64,000 nt of DNA from Phymatolithon calcareum (lineage: Eukaryota > Rhodophyta > Florideophyceae > Hapalidiales). The notes under the pieces were generated by a model. That model saw only the letters and a program-made list of their open reading frames with translations, searched no databases and had not been told where the DNA came from. This document shows positions 52,703 through 63,991 of this stretch, in pieces. The number at the start of each line of letters is the position of its first letter. Position 1 is the first letter of the stretch. A program made the translations under genes and the position numbers. The stretch spans positions 3,472,001 through 3,536,000 of the forward strand of contig OZ345355.1 in the NCBI GenBank assembly GCA_977006965.1, given 5' to 3'.

Positions 52703-53323
52703 ATGGAGCCAAACAGCTTGTATTTATCACGCAGGATTCTTCCAAAAGGTCAATCATTTAAGCGTCACCACTTCTCCAATGTTCCTGAATCACGCGTAAT
52801 TCTTTTCCAGCACATCAACGGCAGTGTAGAGAGGGAATCAATTGAACAACATATTGTGGAAGGAGAGGTATCGAGGCCCAAGAAGAAATTTTCCTGTAGC
52901 GCGTCCGCAATTCGAAAGAGAAAATCTAGAAACAATCCAAGTATTCGACATAATGAAAATAAAAGGCGGAACAAGAAGAATGCGGAGAGAAGGAAAGATC
53001 CTTTTCATGATCAACGTCTAGCGAGGCGAAGAGAGGCTCATAGGAGAAGAAAGGCAGATAGACAGGTACAGGAATTGGACTTACTGAAAGTCCCTCCGTC
53101 AAGGAATGCTTTGTCACGATTTGCATCCCCAAATGAATGCGAAGGAGTGTATTACCAAACTATGGACAGAAAAATTACGGAAAGACGAACAATCAGACAT
53201 GTGTACAAATCTAAAGAAAACGTCCCCATCGAAGGAGTGCAAGCTAGAGAAAATATAATTTCAGTAAGGTACGTTTCTGGAGAGCCTGATTCTACTGAGC
53301 GCATAAACGTATTAGGGAGTTAA
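52703..53323 (+). CDS. Hypothetical basic protein, 206 residues
   Basis: ATG-to-TAA frame, well preserved. The centre is extremely basic (SAIRKRKSRNNPSIRHNENK, then RRNKKNAERRKD and RLARRREAHRRRKADRQV), consistent with nuclear localisation or nucleic-acid binding. It is followed by QELDLLKVPP. It lacks the Asn-x7-Arg plus leucine heptads of a bZIP. The N-terminus contains a PESRVILFQHING segment. It converges on the broken secreted-protein frame at 53294-53735 and overlaps its end slightly. Confidence 0.45.
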   Translation: MEPNSLYLSRRILPKGQSFKRHHFSNVPESRVILFQHINGSVERESIEQHIVEGEVSRPKKKFSCSASAIRKRKSRNNPSIRHNENKRRNKKNAERRKDPFHDQRLARRREAHRRRKADRQVQELDLLKVPPSRNALSRFASPNECEGVYYQTMDRKITERRTIRHVYKSKENVPIEGVQARENIISVRYVSGEPDSTERINVLGS

Positions 53324-53735
53324 AAGACTCATTAAAGAAGTTAGGCAGTGACTTTAGACAGTTTTTCTTCATCTCATAAGTCCTGGAGAGGTATGAATTG
53401 GGAACACGGTAGGAAGAGTGCTTGTTGACTTTGAGTGGGGAGCAGTGAAACTTGGGGCAATACCTGTTGTGGCAACGAATAGGGCACTCACGGAAGGTGT
53501 CGTACTTGATGTACTTGTAGTACTTCTACAAGAGACAGACCTTCTTGCGCACGCAGACCGGTGGGTTGCATACCTTACCGCACTTGTAGCAGAAGAGTTC
53601 GGAGCGAGCTCAGCATTTGGTAGGCAAGTAGGTCAGGGTGCGCTCGGTGGTGGTGTCAAGTGTTTCTGCTGCACAGACTGCAGTGAAGGCAAAGGAGACA
53701 AAACGGGCGAAAGAGAGAGTGAGGTCGCTGGCCAT
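53294..53735 (-). pseudogene. Broken small cysteine-rich secreted protein
   Basis: ATG at 53733-53735 starts a clear secretion signal (MASDLTLSFARFVSF, hydrophobic core, then AVCAAETLD with likely cleavage after AA). The frame meets TGA at 53610-53612 and TAG at 53526-53528. Between and after them it stays protein-like and cysteine-rich: FCYKCGKVCNPPVCVRKKVC, then KYDTFRECPIRCHNRYCPKF and HC. C-ending codons (TGC, TAC, AAG, ACC) dominate, unlike the flanks. I read it as an inactivated secreted protein gene; family unknown. The 109-codon plus frame (53418-53747) is its shadow. Confidence 0.5.
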
Positions 53736-54514
53736 ACTGGTGATTGAGAAGAAGACGGGACGGGATGGGAAAAGCTTGATGTGAGTTAGTTGGTGTGGGT
53801 GAATAATTGTGCTGGTTGCAGATCTTGCTGAAATGGTTCTCAGTAAGTGTTTCGATTATTTTATAGTAGGAGCACAGAAGCTGGCGGATTCCTCCCGTGC
53901 AGTAATTAAAGTGGCACAATGTACGGGATCAAATTTTGATGGTAGAAGTTGATGCTCTACCTCAGGAAGGCGACATGATGGAATTGGAGGAGAGGACCAG
54001 GGTGAATTTTTTTAGCCCCACAGACTTCCGAAGATATGGGCGAGGCTTCCTCTGATGCTACCTATCTTTGTGCAGCTCACGAATTGAACGGAATGGATTG
54101 TTGACCTAAAACAGGAAGTGACAATATCATAATGGATGCATGGATTTCTGTTTTATTGAAGCTACCTTAGTCAATTATCATTACACCTGAGAGACTTTTC
54201 GTTGCGCTACGATCTTTCGCTTACGTTTTCATTTTGATTTCGGACATTTTCTTTAGACGGTATCAACTGCCATTTCCGGCATCTCGTTTTGAATATCGGA
54301 AAGTCGTTGCTTGGACATTAAGTTTGAGACAACTGTGAGAGCTTCATCGAGTTCGGAATCTTCGTTTCTTGTTTGTTCTTGCCAGTGAAATATCATGATG
54401 AGACGAGAGGAAATAAGATTATGCGTGTGGTGGTCATTTCCTTTTCTCTTTCATACTGAAGATGAGATGTAATTTAGAAGAGAGTGAACGAATGGAATGA
54501 CGGAAAGACAGTGA
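53736..54514. other. Spacer, no gene seen
   Basis: No frame or repeat I can support. Confidence 0.3.
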
Positions 54515-54610
54515 TTGGTGCCGCACAGTAGTGTACAGTAATGGTGAGAGATGCGGCGAATTGATGCTTATCATATACTGTACTATACTGTAGGTGCGAT
54601 GATTTGATGG
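54515..54610. repeat. Dispersed repeat D2, copy 2 (inverse of 31530-31640)
   Basis: Contains TACAGTAATGGTGAGAGATG and TGCGATGATTTGA, the inverse of blocks at 31530-31620, with extra TACTGTA words. Confidence 0.5.
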
Positions 54611-56584
54611 TACAGTTCTGTACACGTCATTGTCTTTTAGGAGCGCTTATTGCTGCGACGAGACAGATATCATAGATTGAGAATAGAGTGAGTGCGAAGT
54701 TGAACGGGGAGAGTGAACTTAATTGTCCTTCAAACGGCAGCGCCGTGTCGTTGCCGAAGGCCTACTGGCCCAGGGGGGTCCCAGCCACAGGTCCGGCCCT
54801 TTCCGTGCTGAACGAAATCGTACGCTTGCCCGCTGCCGTGACTCTCGCCGCCGGCAATGCACACTTTCGCCGAACTAGTTCGCCCGCCTGACCGCCGCGC
54901 CGTCCCCCTGCTGGAAATGCATGCCGTAGCGGCACATTCTGCCAAATACAACGTCTGACCCCGCTTTTGGCAGTTCTCCAACGTACTACATTCGATCCCG
55001 CCTGTTGACGAGCTGAGAGCAATTAGCACCTCCCCTAGTCGCAGGACACACCGCAACGTCTGTGGATGGCGGGTACAAAATATTGGGGCAAACCGTCTGC
55101 CGACTCTCGCGCTTTATTGTGCGATGCATGCAGCTCTCATTCTACGTTCTTGCTTCATTAATCAAAGTAAAACTATAATATTTTCGACTTACCCTTCGCG
55201 CCAGAGTTACCTTGTGTATCGTTGAAGAAGCGGATGAAAGAGAAAAGTTTTAGTCGATATTTCTTTTTATTTTTGCGGAAGTCGAAGGACGCGATCTACG
55301 TCTGACAAATCAGCAAATTGACAAAGGCTGTCCTGTAGTCAGAATAAAGTCCTGTTGATTCTAGAAGCACGTTGTTGAAGCCACTAAGGCACGCGCATTG
55401 AAATGAGGGTTTAAATCACTTCGCAAACTACCGGATAGTGAGTGCGGTTACGGTACAACGATGCGGACAAGGGGGGAAAATTCCTCCATGATCGAGGAGA
55501 CGGAAGCAGAAGCTGCTTGCGGCAAACAACAGCGACGAAGCGATGCAATTACTCTCAGAGCAGCGGCGTGCAAGATCGTTCGTGGCGGCGGGGGCACTGC
55601 ACTGCGACTGCTTGAAAGAGCACGGCGGTGAGCATCTGCAACGGAAAGCAGAGTTGGCGAAGGTGTTACTCGAGCATGCTGGACTGAATATTGCTAGCAG
55701 CTAGCAATACACAGTCGGAGTATTGTTTTACATGTGTCAGACGTTGAAGAGGACCTCTGGGTGAGACTGGCCAGGCTCGGGAGGTTCGCACGGCGCTGCC
55801 AATTGGTGGTTAATTAAGGTTCACTAACGGGGAGTGGGTAAAAGTATGAATAAAAGTACGTGCGTGTGCTTCATACTGTTCCTGTGCTTTATCATTAGAT
55901 GTTTGGTGCGGTTGCGGTGCGATAAAATGGGAATTGAGTATACTGGCGGTGGGGTGCGAAGAGTGGAAAACTGATTCGTATTTTACAGTGTTTGTCAGCA
56001 GATGCGTTGGTAAATTTTAAATAAAAATCTATCTTTCTTCTTCTTCTTTTACAGTGTTTGCATTGTCGGCAAGTGATGTGGACAAGTTTGCCGCTAGGAG
56101 GTGGTGACTTGGATTTTGAAATTATAGATTGCAAATGCGTGGAGGGCGTGGGCCGAGGAGACATAAATGTTAGGAGGCAGTTTTGAGGTGACACCATAAA
56201 AATATTCCTGCTAAAGGAAAGAGAGAGTCTTGAATAGAAGAGAAAGAAGAAAATTCCGAACGGCAAGACAGCAGAACTTCCTGATATACTTAAATTTCCA
56301 CAACTGAAACACATGCAACTGGCGGATCAGTACGTCTTTGGAATTGCTTCCTGTGCGAAGCTGCAAACGAAACGATACGAACGACAAACGTCAAGAAATG
56401 CCAAAGAAACAAGATACTGGAGGCCGTCGAAGATGTGGAAAAGCCGAAAAACGACCAATATGTCAGGCGAAAATCTTCAACTCAAGAAGACATTGAACAC
56501 TTGGTATCAAGTGTTCATTTGGAATGTCCCCTCCAATGAGCATCTCGACCCTTATCGAGCTCTCTGGCCAAGGGGGGGAAGATG
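54611..56584. other. Mixed spacer with a GC-rich island (about 54735-55075)
   Basis: The island is markedly richer in G+C than its surroundings and has overlapping frames on both strands (108 codons minus, 67 plus) but no motif. Near 55440-55700 short plus frames look protein-like but are broken. A 60-bp piece of the LINE A tail lies at about 55985-56045. Confidence 0.35.
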
Positions 56585-56880
56585 TCATCGAAGACGTGAG
56601 CTCTTAGCCATGTTTCAGGCTGTGCAAAAGTAAGAACTGATCGCAACCTGAACTCGCGGAGTGCCGCAGGACAGGGGAGTAATTTTCCCCCTCGAGGTCC
56701 CGAAGGAGACCAGAGGTGGGTTTTTAGAACCTCCAATGAATCATGTTACACCGACAAGAAAAGAAACTCTTCCATAGTCAGAATCCAGCCAAAACCTCTT
56801 GGTACTAGGAAAGTTGCCCCAAGCGTCAGCAGATGCATTGGTAACTTCTAATTAAAAATCAACCCTTTCTTCTTCTACCG
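56585..56880 (+). repeat. LINE family A 3' end, second copy
   Basis: Plus-strand match to 37281-37600: CAGGCTGTG, then CCTCGAGGTCCCGAAGGAGAC (split as CCTCGAGGTCCCGAAGG), CAGAGGTGGGTTTTT, CTTGGTACTAGGAAAGTTGC and CCCCAAGCGTCAGCAGATGC, ending in a TTTCTTCTTCT tail. Confidence 0.65.
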
Positions 56881-58878
56881 ATTTGGAAGATTTCCGAAAG
56901 TGTCTACAACTATGATGGCGGAGAGACTCGGAAACAGAGTCAGACAACACAAGGAGACCCTGGATCGCAACTTGTCAGTCTATGAACCTCAAGGAAGAAA
57001 ACAGAGCGTCAACAGAGAATTCCTTTTACTCTTCAGCAAACGACATCATCGAGAGTATGGAGAATGAAGAAGACCTGCAACGGAAGAAAAAGCGACGCTT
57101 CGAGAACTGCAAGGAAGAGTTAACAATAACAATCGAGGACATGATAGAGGCCTAGATAGACTACCAGACATAAGCGTAGAGCCGCCCTAGTGAGGCTAGC
57201 ATCTGAGGAAGCCTTGGTCTTATATTCGTATGACTGTGGGGCTTGAAAAAAATAAAAAAGTGGGAGGTAGTAGGAAGGTGAGAACGGGCAAAAAGGTGGT
57301 TTTCAAAAACTTTCCCTCCCCCAGCAGGGCCTCAAAAGTGTTTTCGAATTTTTTTTGAGTTCTGCAGGTCACCGGCTTCAAAAATTTCAATTTCCGGACC
57401 ACACATTCCTAAGAGGAAATTTATTTCACGGAAAATGCTCTAGACAAGCTACTTTTCTTCATTATCGTCTTTTATGACGACATGGGATAGAAAAAAGCGT
57501 CAATTGAGTTGCGATCTTGAGCCCCATAGCAAATCTGAACAGTGGACCCCACGCTTTTCCCTCCGCCCGTGAGAGGGCTCTTTGCAGCTAGGGCTATGAC
57601 GTTAGCCACTCGTACAAGGATTTGAGTAGATGATCGAAGCTGCAAGAGCGCAGCTGCTGAAACACATCTCCCTTGCAGTCTCATGACTGTTACTGACGGC
57701 GTTTAATAAATTACAAATCCAAAAAAATTGCATGATGTTACAAATCAGCGAACGACGTAATTAGCCAGCGGACCATGTGTCAGAAGAATCGTGATATCGC
57801 AGCAGAGTTGTACAAGTGTCTTTCTTTTTCGCGATCTCCCCGACATTAAGTTAGAAACTTTCAAGTTGACAAGACATAAGCCAAACGTTCAATACGGGAA
57901 GCCCACTTTAAGAGCACAAGAGCAAAACTCGAAATTCCTATTTCTCCCATTAAGAAAGTATGCCTGAGAGTCATTTTCAACAGAGTTCTTTTCTGGAGAA
58001 AATCCATTCTGGCGAAGTACCTTGGGACTGGTGCTGTGGTTGAGTTTATCGTGTTGCAACGTATACTACGGTCTATGAAGATGGACTAATAAACAGAATA
58101 TGAATGCAAAAGACTTCCTCGGACCCTCGCAGGAAGAGAAATTCAGATTAAGGAGATATTAGAAGGATAGTAGAGAGATGAGTCTTGAAAACAGCGGGAA
58201 GCTGCCCTGTGACTGAAATTGAGGCTTTGAGATCTTTTAAAATCAATGAACATATATCCCCATTAAGAATGTGGAAGAAGAACCTGATGAGAAAGGAATA
58301 ACGGGCGGTTTGCAAGTAGAATTGGATACGTTGGCACTGTAAAGCGAGTTTTGGCTTCTGGTAGTCCCCTGGTTTCGATCATAGCTGTTTCGTTATTACT
58401 GTGACCGCGCGCGAAATTAATCCCAATTTCCAAGTTATTGATTGTTCGCAGAGGGGTGGTATCATAACCTAAGGCAATTAGGGGAGGCAATCGGGATGCG
58501 ATCCACACCGGAGGGGATAGACAGTCAGTGTCGTCCGCTTTAGTGCCCATGAACCCGAATGTGGATCGGGGGACGGTGGACTATCTTTTTTTAATGACAG
58601 TCTGGACTGCGCCAGCGGCGTGCAAGTCATTGCTAGGAAAAATCGCGAAAGCACGACGCCAAGAGAGAGACAGAATCAAAATCTCTGCACGAGACAGGCA
58701 GAGCATTCCAGACGAAAGTCCCTAGTCGGCACAGCATAAATGGGCAAGCTCTTCCGCCGGGGATTCAAAAGAAACAAAGCACACGCGAAAGCGAAATAAC
58801 GAGAAAGGTTGTTGCACAATAGAATCAAGCAATTAGAGAGGCATAGCGGAGCCCGGATTCTTGGACCGCCTGGCAAAA
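56881..58878. other. Spacer, no convincing gene
   Basis: A 95-codon minus frame at 58263-58550 with an ATG reads as plausible protein (YDTTPLRTINNLEIGINFAR) but has no known motif. Other frames are short and overlapping. Confidence 0.3.
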
Positions 58879-59361
58879 ATGACTGAAAACGCTGCGACCC
58901 GGATGCAGGGCACGGCAAACGAGGCGAACAGGACTAACCCGCACAGTAGTTCCATTGGAAGCGAAGACGGAATCACGTATGTGGTGCCACATGCGTTCTC
59001 TGTAAGTCAAAAGTGGAAAGGTTTCGGAGTGCGACCGGACGGCCGTAACGGAGCATTCGTGGAAACTAAAACATTTGCCAATGAAGAGCACAAGTTCCTG
59101 AAGGTCCAAACTTTGGGACCTGCATTCGTTCAAAAGTTCATGACCGAAGGCCATACCATTCTAGAGGTGATATCTGCGGGAGAAGGGCGCAAGCCGGAGA
59201 TGATATTTCCAGACATCGATTGGATTCTGGCGAAATCGCTCGAGGGCCCCGAAACGTTTGTGGAAGAATGGGCGGTGAACGAATGGTACGAGAATGATGA
59301 AGCCTGTTGGAAGTGTGTTGCTTGCAGCTCTAGTCGCAACACAATTCAATATCAAGTCTGA
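58879..59361 (+). CDS. Hypothetical protein, 160 residues
   Basis: ATG at 58879 is chosen over the upstream non-ATG codon. The frame is well mixed: GITYVVPHAFSVSQKWKGFG, then FVQKFMTEGHTILEVISAGE and FVEEWAVNEWYENDEACWKC. It ends with Cys-x2-Cys (CWKCVACSS). No family recognised. It lies just upstream of the copia element at 60.2 kb and could be host-derived or a remnant of an element gene. Confidence 0.35.
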   Translation: MTENAATRMQGTANEANRTNPHSSSIGSEDGITYVVPHAFSVSQKWKGFGVRPDGRNGAFVETKTFANEEHKFLKVQTLGPAFVQKFMTEGHTILEVISAGEGRKPEMIFPDIDWILAKSLEGPETFVEEWAVNEWYENDEACWKCVACSSSRNTIQYQV

Positions 59362-59489
59362 TCTCGGTACACGTGTCAATTCGAAGGATGTCATAGTATG
59401 ATAGTATGTCTACAAATAGTTATGTTGTTGTCAATAGTTACTTGAAACCGTTAAGATTGAGGAAGTGCAGATGTTCCAGTAATAGCAGT

Positions 59490-59590
59490 GCACGAAATGC
59501 ATCCAGTGCTTTTGACGGCAGCATGCATCAAGTGCATTTGATGTCAACATGCATCCAGTGCTATTTGACATCAGCATGCATCCAGTATTG
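59490..59590. repeat. Four ~32-bp tandem repeats with GCATGCATCCAGTG core
   Basis: Copies at about 59497, 59518, 59549 and 59574 share (A/C)ATGCATC(C/A)AGTGC followed by TTTGA-x-GTCA-type spacers. Probably part of the 5' LTR or leader of the copia element that follows. Confidence 0.6.
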
Positions 59591-60189
59591 TTCTACTAGG
59601 CTTGTATATAATTCCATCTCAGGTGCCGAAAATCGGAATAAACTAAGGAACTCATCTGCACCCAACTCATCTCATTCTCAATCATTCAACCTGAACCAAA
59701 CCTTTTCTTCACCCTCATCACTTCCCTAACCTCCAACGACAGGCTATGGGCTCAGTCAACGCATCCGAACTATCGCACATCTTCATCATCATCATCATCA
59801 TCTCCGGGGCTCATCGTTCGCCTTGGGTCTCTGTCTTCTTCGTAAACCTGATTTGTGTTACAGCTCTCACGCTTTAGGCGTACACCCCTCTAGGGTGTCG
59901 GCTACGATTGTGCCTGGCCTTCTTCTCACACATACTTGCGTCTCCCTGCTCAGATACCAACATTGTGGTGCACAACCCCTTGTTGGTTTTTAGTGGGGCC
60001 CGCTCGTACAAGTCGCTTATCACACTTCGTCACAGCAACCGAACGGATTCTTTCGAGGTCCGGATTGCATCGACTCGAAGCTAATTTCTAATACGGGATA
60101 GATTGCCTTGACAGTTGACCTTGTGTTGACTCGCAGTAGAATCCCCTAACGGATCGTCGACAAGATTTTAAGACCCCCCAAAATCGAAT
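59591..60189 (+). promoter_or_regulatory. Presumed 5' LTR/leader of copia copy 2, limits unknown
   Basis: Pyrimidine-rich sequence with a (CAT)n run near 59778-59802, lying directly before gag. The 3' LTR is beyond the window, so LTR ends cannot be defined by comparison. Confidence 0.35.
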
Positions 60190-61170
60190 ATGGACAATTC
60201 GCAGGGAACACTGAAGGCCGAAAAATTAAATAAGACCAATTTACACGCTTGGAAACTGAAAATTCAGCTGGTACTACCCTTCCGCGAACTCGATGAGTAC
60301 ATCGAAGACGATCCACCGGCACGAGAATCAGAAGATTTTAAGCTCTGGCGTCGAAATGACAACAAAGCCAAAGCAATTATCGGACTTTCTCTCTCCGACG
60401 AATATCTCGAACATGTACAAGATGTGGAAACGGCCAAAGAAATGTGGCAGTCGATTCTTAACATCTTCGAATGTCATACTCTTCTCAGCAAACTGGCCGC
60501 TCGTCGCAAGTTCTACACTTCAACTATATTAGAGGACGATAAAATATTGCCGTACACCAACCGTATTCGTCAGCTAGCATCCACCGTCAAATCAATGGGT
60601 GTCGATATTGACGATAAGGAAATGGCAATGGCTGTACTCGACGGTCTTCCGGAGCGCTATGACAGCCTGAGTAGTGCTTCTGATACACTCGGGAACGAAG
60701 ACGAGTCGTTTTCTCTTGAGTTAGTAAAGAGAAGACTTTTGCAAGAAGGGAAACGCATGTCAATGTGCGTAGAAGCATCAAACGTCAAAGCCGAAACTGC
60801 TGCACTATTCACTGCTGGACGAGATGGCGAAAGAATTCGTGATTACTGCGGCCATTGCCATCGACCCGGACATCACGTAATGAAGTGTTGGAAGAAGTTT
60901 CCGTACCTCGCTCCGGAAGGATATAAACGTCGAAATGGAAAACCGGCTAAACCAGCTGCACTTGTCACTGATGAATCGGAGCCCCTTCGAGTGATGTCTG
61001 ACTCCGATTTTGTATGTCTGATGGCCAAGGTGCGCAGTTCCGACATTCCTGGAAAATCTAAGTCTTGGATCATCGACTCTGGTAGCACATCGCACATGAC
61101 CTTCGACCGTTCCATCTTCTGCTCGTATACTGAAATGTCTTCAAATGTTGAAATGGGAACTAAAGCATAA
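60190..61170 (+). pseudogene. gag: Copia copy 2: gag and start of protease
   Basis: ATG at 60190, 326 codons. The gag domain has LNKTNLHAWKLKIQLVLPFR, then WQSILNIFECHTLLSKLAAR and LAVLDGLPERYDSLSS-like sequence (UBN2/gag-pre type). The zinc knuckle YCGHCHRPGHHVMKCW is a proper CX2CX4HX4C. Protease starts with SWIIDSGSTSHMTFD (intact DSG). It stops prematurely at 61168-61170, inside protease, where copia elements normally continue as one polyprotein. Fairly well preserved otherwise. Confidence 0.85.
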
Positions 61171-62636
61171 GCCACAATCTCTGGAAAAGGAGATGCTATC
61201 ATTACGCTCAATGTTCGTGGCAAGATGTCGAAGTGAAAGCTGAGGTATGTGATGAACGTACCTGAGTTTGGATACTCTCTACTGGCAGTGTGGAAAATGG
61301 ATGAGTATGAGTACGTAATTACGTTCAAAAACAGCCGATGCTTCATTAGGGCCCATGATATATCTATTGCATCAGATACCGTACGCAATAGTTTGCATTC
61401 ACTGGATCTTAGAGATGAAAACAAACTTAACGAAGTTTCCTGTTTTGTAGTCTCAATCTCTGGCATGAACGACTCGCTCATGTACACCCTTCTGGTATCT
61501 CTGATATGGTACGCCATGGGGCGATTAAAGGTATCAACATTTCTCACAGTCCAGAATCAGCACATCCATGCAAAGGCTGTCTCGCCGGCAAAGGTCATGG
61601 TGAGCCAATTCCAAAGTCCAGTACTTCTCGTTCAACGGCTGTCCTTGATCTCGTGCATTCCGACGTCCTCGGTCCAATAGATATTCCGTCGCTTGGTGGC
61701 TCTCAGTACTTCATCGCATTCATAGATGATTATTCCAAGTGGACTACGGTATTCACAATAAGGAAGAATTCGGAAAGCTTTGAGTGTTTCCGAAAGTTCC
61801 ACAAGTACGCTGAAACGCACACAGGAAAGAAGCTAATGCACTTGAATGTTCTAGACTTCTCACCCACACCAAAGCTCAAAGCCATAAGGACCGAGAGCGG
61901 AGGCGAGTACCTGTCCAACGAGTTTAAAGCATACCTTTCCAATCACGGCATTCATAACCAGCTAACTGTCGCATATACCCCACAGCAAAATGTGGTGGCT
62001 GAGCTCATGAACCGCACACTTCTCAACTTGGTGCCCTCGATGGTTTATCACAGAGGCATCGAGAAGACGTACTGGGCTGAAGCTCTTGCAACTGCTGCGT
62101 ATGTTGGCAATCCTGTGACGTCAAGAGGACTTCTTTCGAACATGACCCCCACCACATATGGATGGGTGCCGCTCCTGACTTGGGCCACTCGCGCATATTT
62201 AGCACCAAGTATTGGTACGTGATTCCTAAAAATCACAGTTAAGATACTTGACCCTCGTACTCGAGATGAAATTATGCTGGGATATTCAACTTCGTCAAAA
62301 GGATATAGGCTGTGGGATCCAGAGTTGCGCAAAGTGATTGTGTCGCGGGACGTGACGTTCGACGAATCAGAGAGCGGATTGAGTCAAACAGAAACAGATA
62401 TGTCTTTTGAGACTCCAGAAATCGATGCAGTTAAAATCTCTGAGGATACTGTAATAGTCGAAGATATTCTGGAAGAGGACAAGAAGAACATCTACAAGGA
62501 CAGTGATGAAGGTCAGAATGCTGACAATGGGGAACAGACAGTATCTCCACCGCCTTTGGACGAGATTCCTACAATTATTTCCAAACCAATACTTCGTCGG
62601 TCAGCTCGGCTCTCAAAACCACAGCGTGACTGCTGA
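61171..62636 (+). pseudogene. pol: Copia copy 2: protease end, integrase, linker
   Basis: Three frames. 61249-61520 gives the protease/pre-integrase part (MNVPEFGYSLLAVWKMDE). 61506-62222 gives integrase: HPCKGCLAGKGHG zinc ligands, Asp in DLVHSDVLGPI, then AIRTESGGEYLS, where Glu (61893-61895) replaces the second catalytic Asp, then TPQQNVVAELMNRTLL, where the usual NG-ER reads NV-EL but the catalytic Glu is kept. 62274-62636 is the linker ([16 protein letters not shown], then an acidic stretch). Integrase is probably inactive. Confidence 0.8.
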
Positions 62637-62699
62637 AATTTCTCGTCTCATACCGCCCTGCTTGCCCTCGACTCAGAAAACCTTGCATCTCAAACAGGC

Positions 62700-63991
62700 T
62701 TGTCCTCACGTCAAGTACCTCTGACTTTCAAGGAAGCAACTTCAAATAGAAATATAGACTTCTGGTCTCCCGCTATTGACAAAGAACACTCGTCACTTAC
62801 CCGAAACAATACATGGACACTCGTTCCTCGCAAATTCGGTATGAACGTGCTTCCGTGCAAGTATGTATGCAAAGTGAAGGATACAGGTCCCAAAGTTCGC
62901 ATCGTTGGGAAAGGGTTCCCACAGGTGCACGGGGCGGACAACGGTTAAACGTATGCCCCAGTCGTGAAGTTCACCTCGATCCGAATCCTACTCGCCACAG
63001 TTGCTGTTCATGATTTGGAGCTCCATCAAATGGATGTGGTGACCGCTTTCTTACATGGCGAAATTGACGAAGACATCTTCATGGAAGTTCCAACTGGCTT
63101 TTTAGATCTTAAACGTCCTGACCTTGTTTGCAAGCTCTTAAAGCACTCTACGGCTTAAAGAAAGCTCCGCGACAATGGCATGCGAAGATTGAAAAGTTCT
63201 TAATCAACGAGCTTGGTTTCTCCAGCAGTCCCAATGATCCATGTCTGTATGTTCTGCACAAGTCAAACTCGATTATGATAATCGCTCTTTACGTGGACGT
63301 CTTTTTGATTGCCGGAAACGATACTTCTGCCATTTCATGGATTAAGGGGGAGCTGAACAAGCAATTCGAGATGAAGGACATTGAAGAAGCAAGTCTGCGT
63401 CTTGGGCTTGAGATCCGCCGTAGTCGACCACCCCGAACACTTCATCTCTCGCAGTCGGCATACGCGCAGTCAGTCTTGGAACGCTTTAGCATGGAGAACG
63501 CGAAACCATTAGGAACTCCAATGGAGTCCGGACACGAGAACATATTCCTTATTCCCGTGAATGAAATAGATATCACCGAGTCGATGTCTGACGAAGTTCC
63601 ATATTGCCCGGTCATTGGAAGCCTCATGTATTTCATGGTCGGCACCCGTCCGGACATCTTGGCGTCGGTCGGCAAGCTATCTTCATTCTGCGAGAAGCCT
63701 CTGAAACGTCACTGGATGGGTGTCAAGCGTGTTCTCCGATACATTGCAGGTACTCGAAGCTACGGTATTCTCCTCGGCTCCAAGAATAATTTAGTTGCAA
63801 TCCGGTACACCGATTCGGATTGGGGAGGATCTTTTGAAACTCGGCGATTCACAAGCGGTTATGTTTTTCTACTTGCAGGGGGGAGCTATAAGCTGGTGTT
63901 CAAGGAAGAAGACAATTGCAGCAACGTCAACGTGCGAAGCAGAGTATATAGCTTCGTGTGCCGCTGCAAAGGAAGCTGTCTGGCTATCTAG
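62700..63991 (+). pseudogene. pol: Copia copy 2: reverse transcriptase and RNase H start, off window end
   Basis: Three frames. 62700-62948: WTLVPRKFGMNVLPCKYVCK (fingers). 62964-63158: LHQMDVVTAFLHGEIDEDIF (first catalytic Asp). 63128-63991: ALYGLKKAPRQWHAKIEKFL, then ALYVDVFLIAGND, where the YVDD box reads YVDV (63290-63301) and the second catalytic Asp is lost. YTDSDWGGSFETRRFTSGYV is the RNase H start. Near 63900 the frame slips, and the expected STCEAEYIASCAAAKEAVW reading appears in the next frame to the window end. Dead. Confidence 0.85.

Noticed and set aside
52703-53323. bZIP transcription factor
   Set aside because: Strong basic region, but no Asn-x7-Arg signature and no leucine heptad after it.
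53418-53747. 109-codon plus-strand frame with Val/Ala-rich start
   Set aside because: It is the complement of a signal peptide plus Cys-rich frame whose codon use is far more convincing.
55895-56314. 139-codon minus-strand ORF as a gene
   Set aside because: It overlaps a LINE tail fragment and a polypyrimidine run, with hydrophobic low-complexity composition and no motif.
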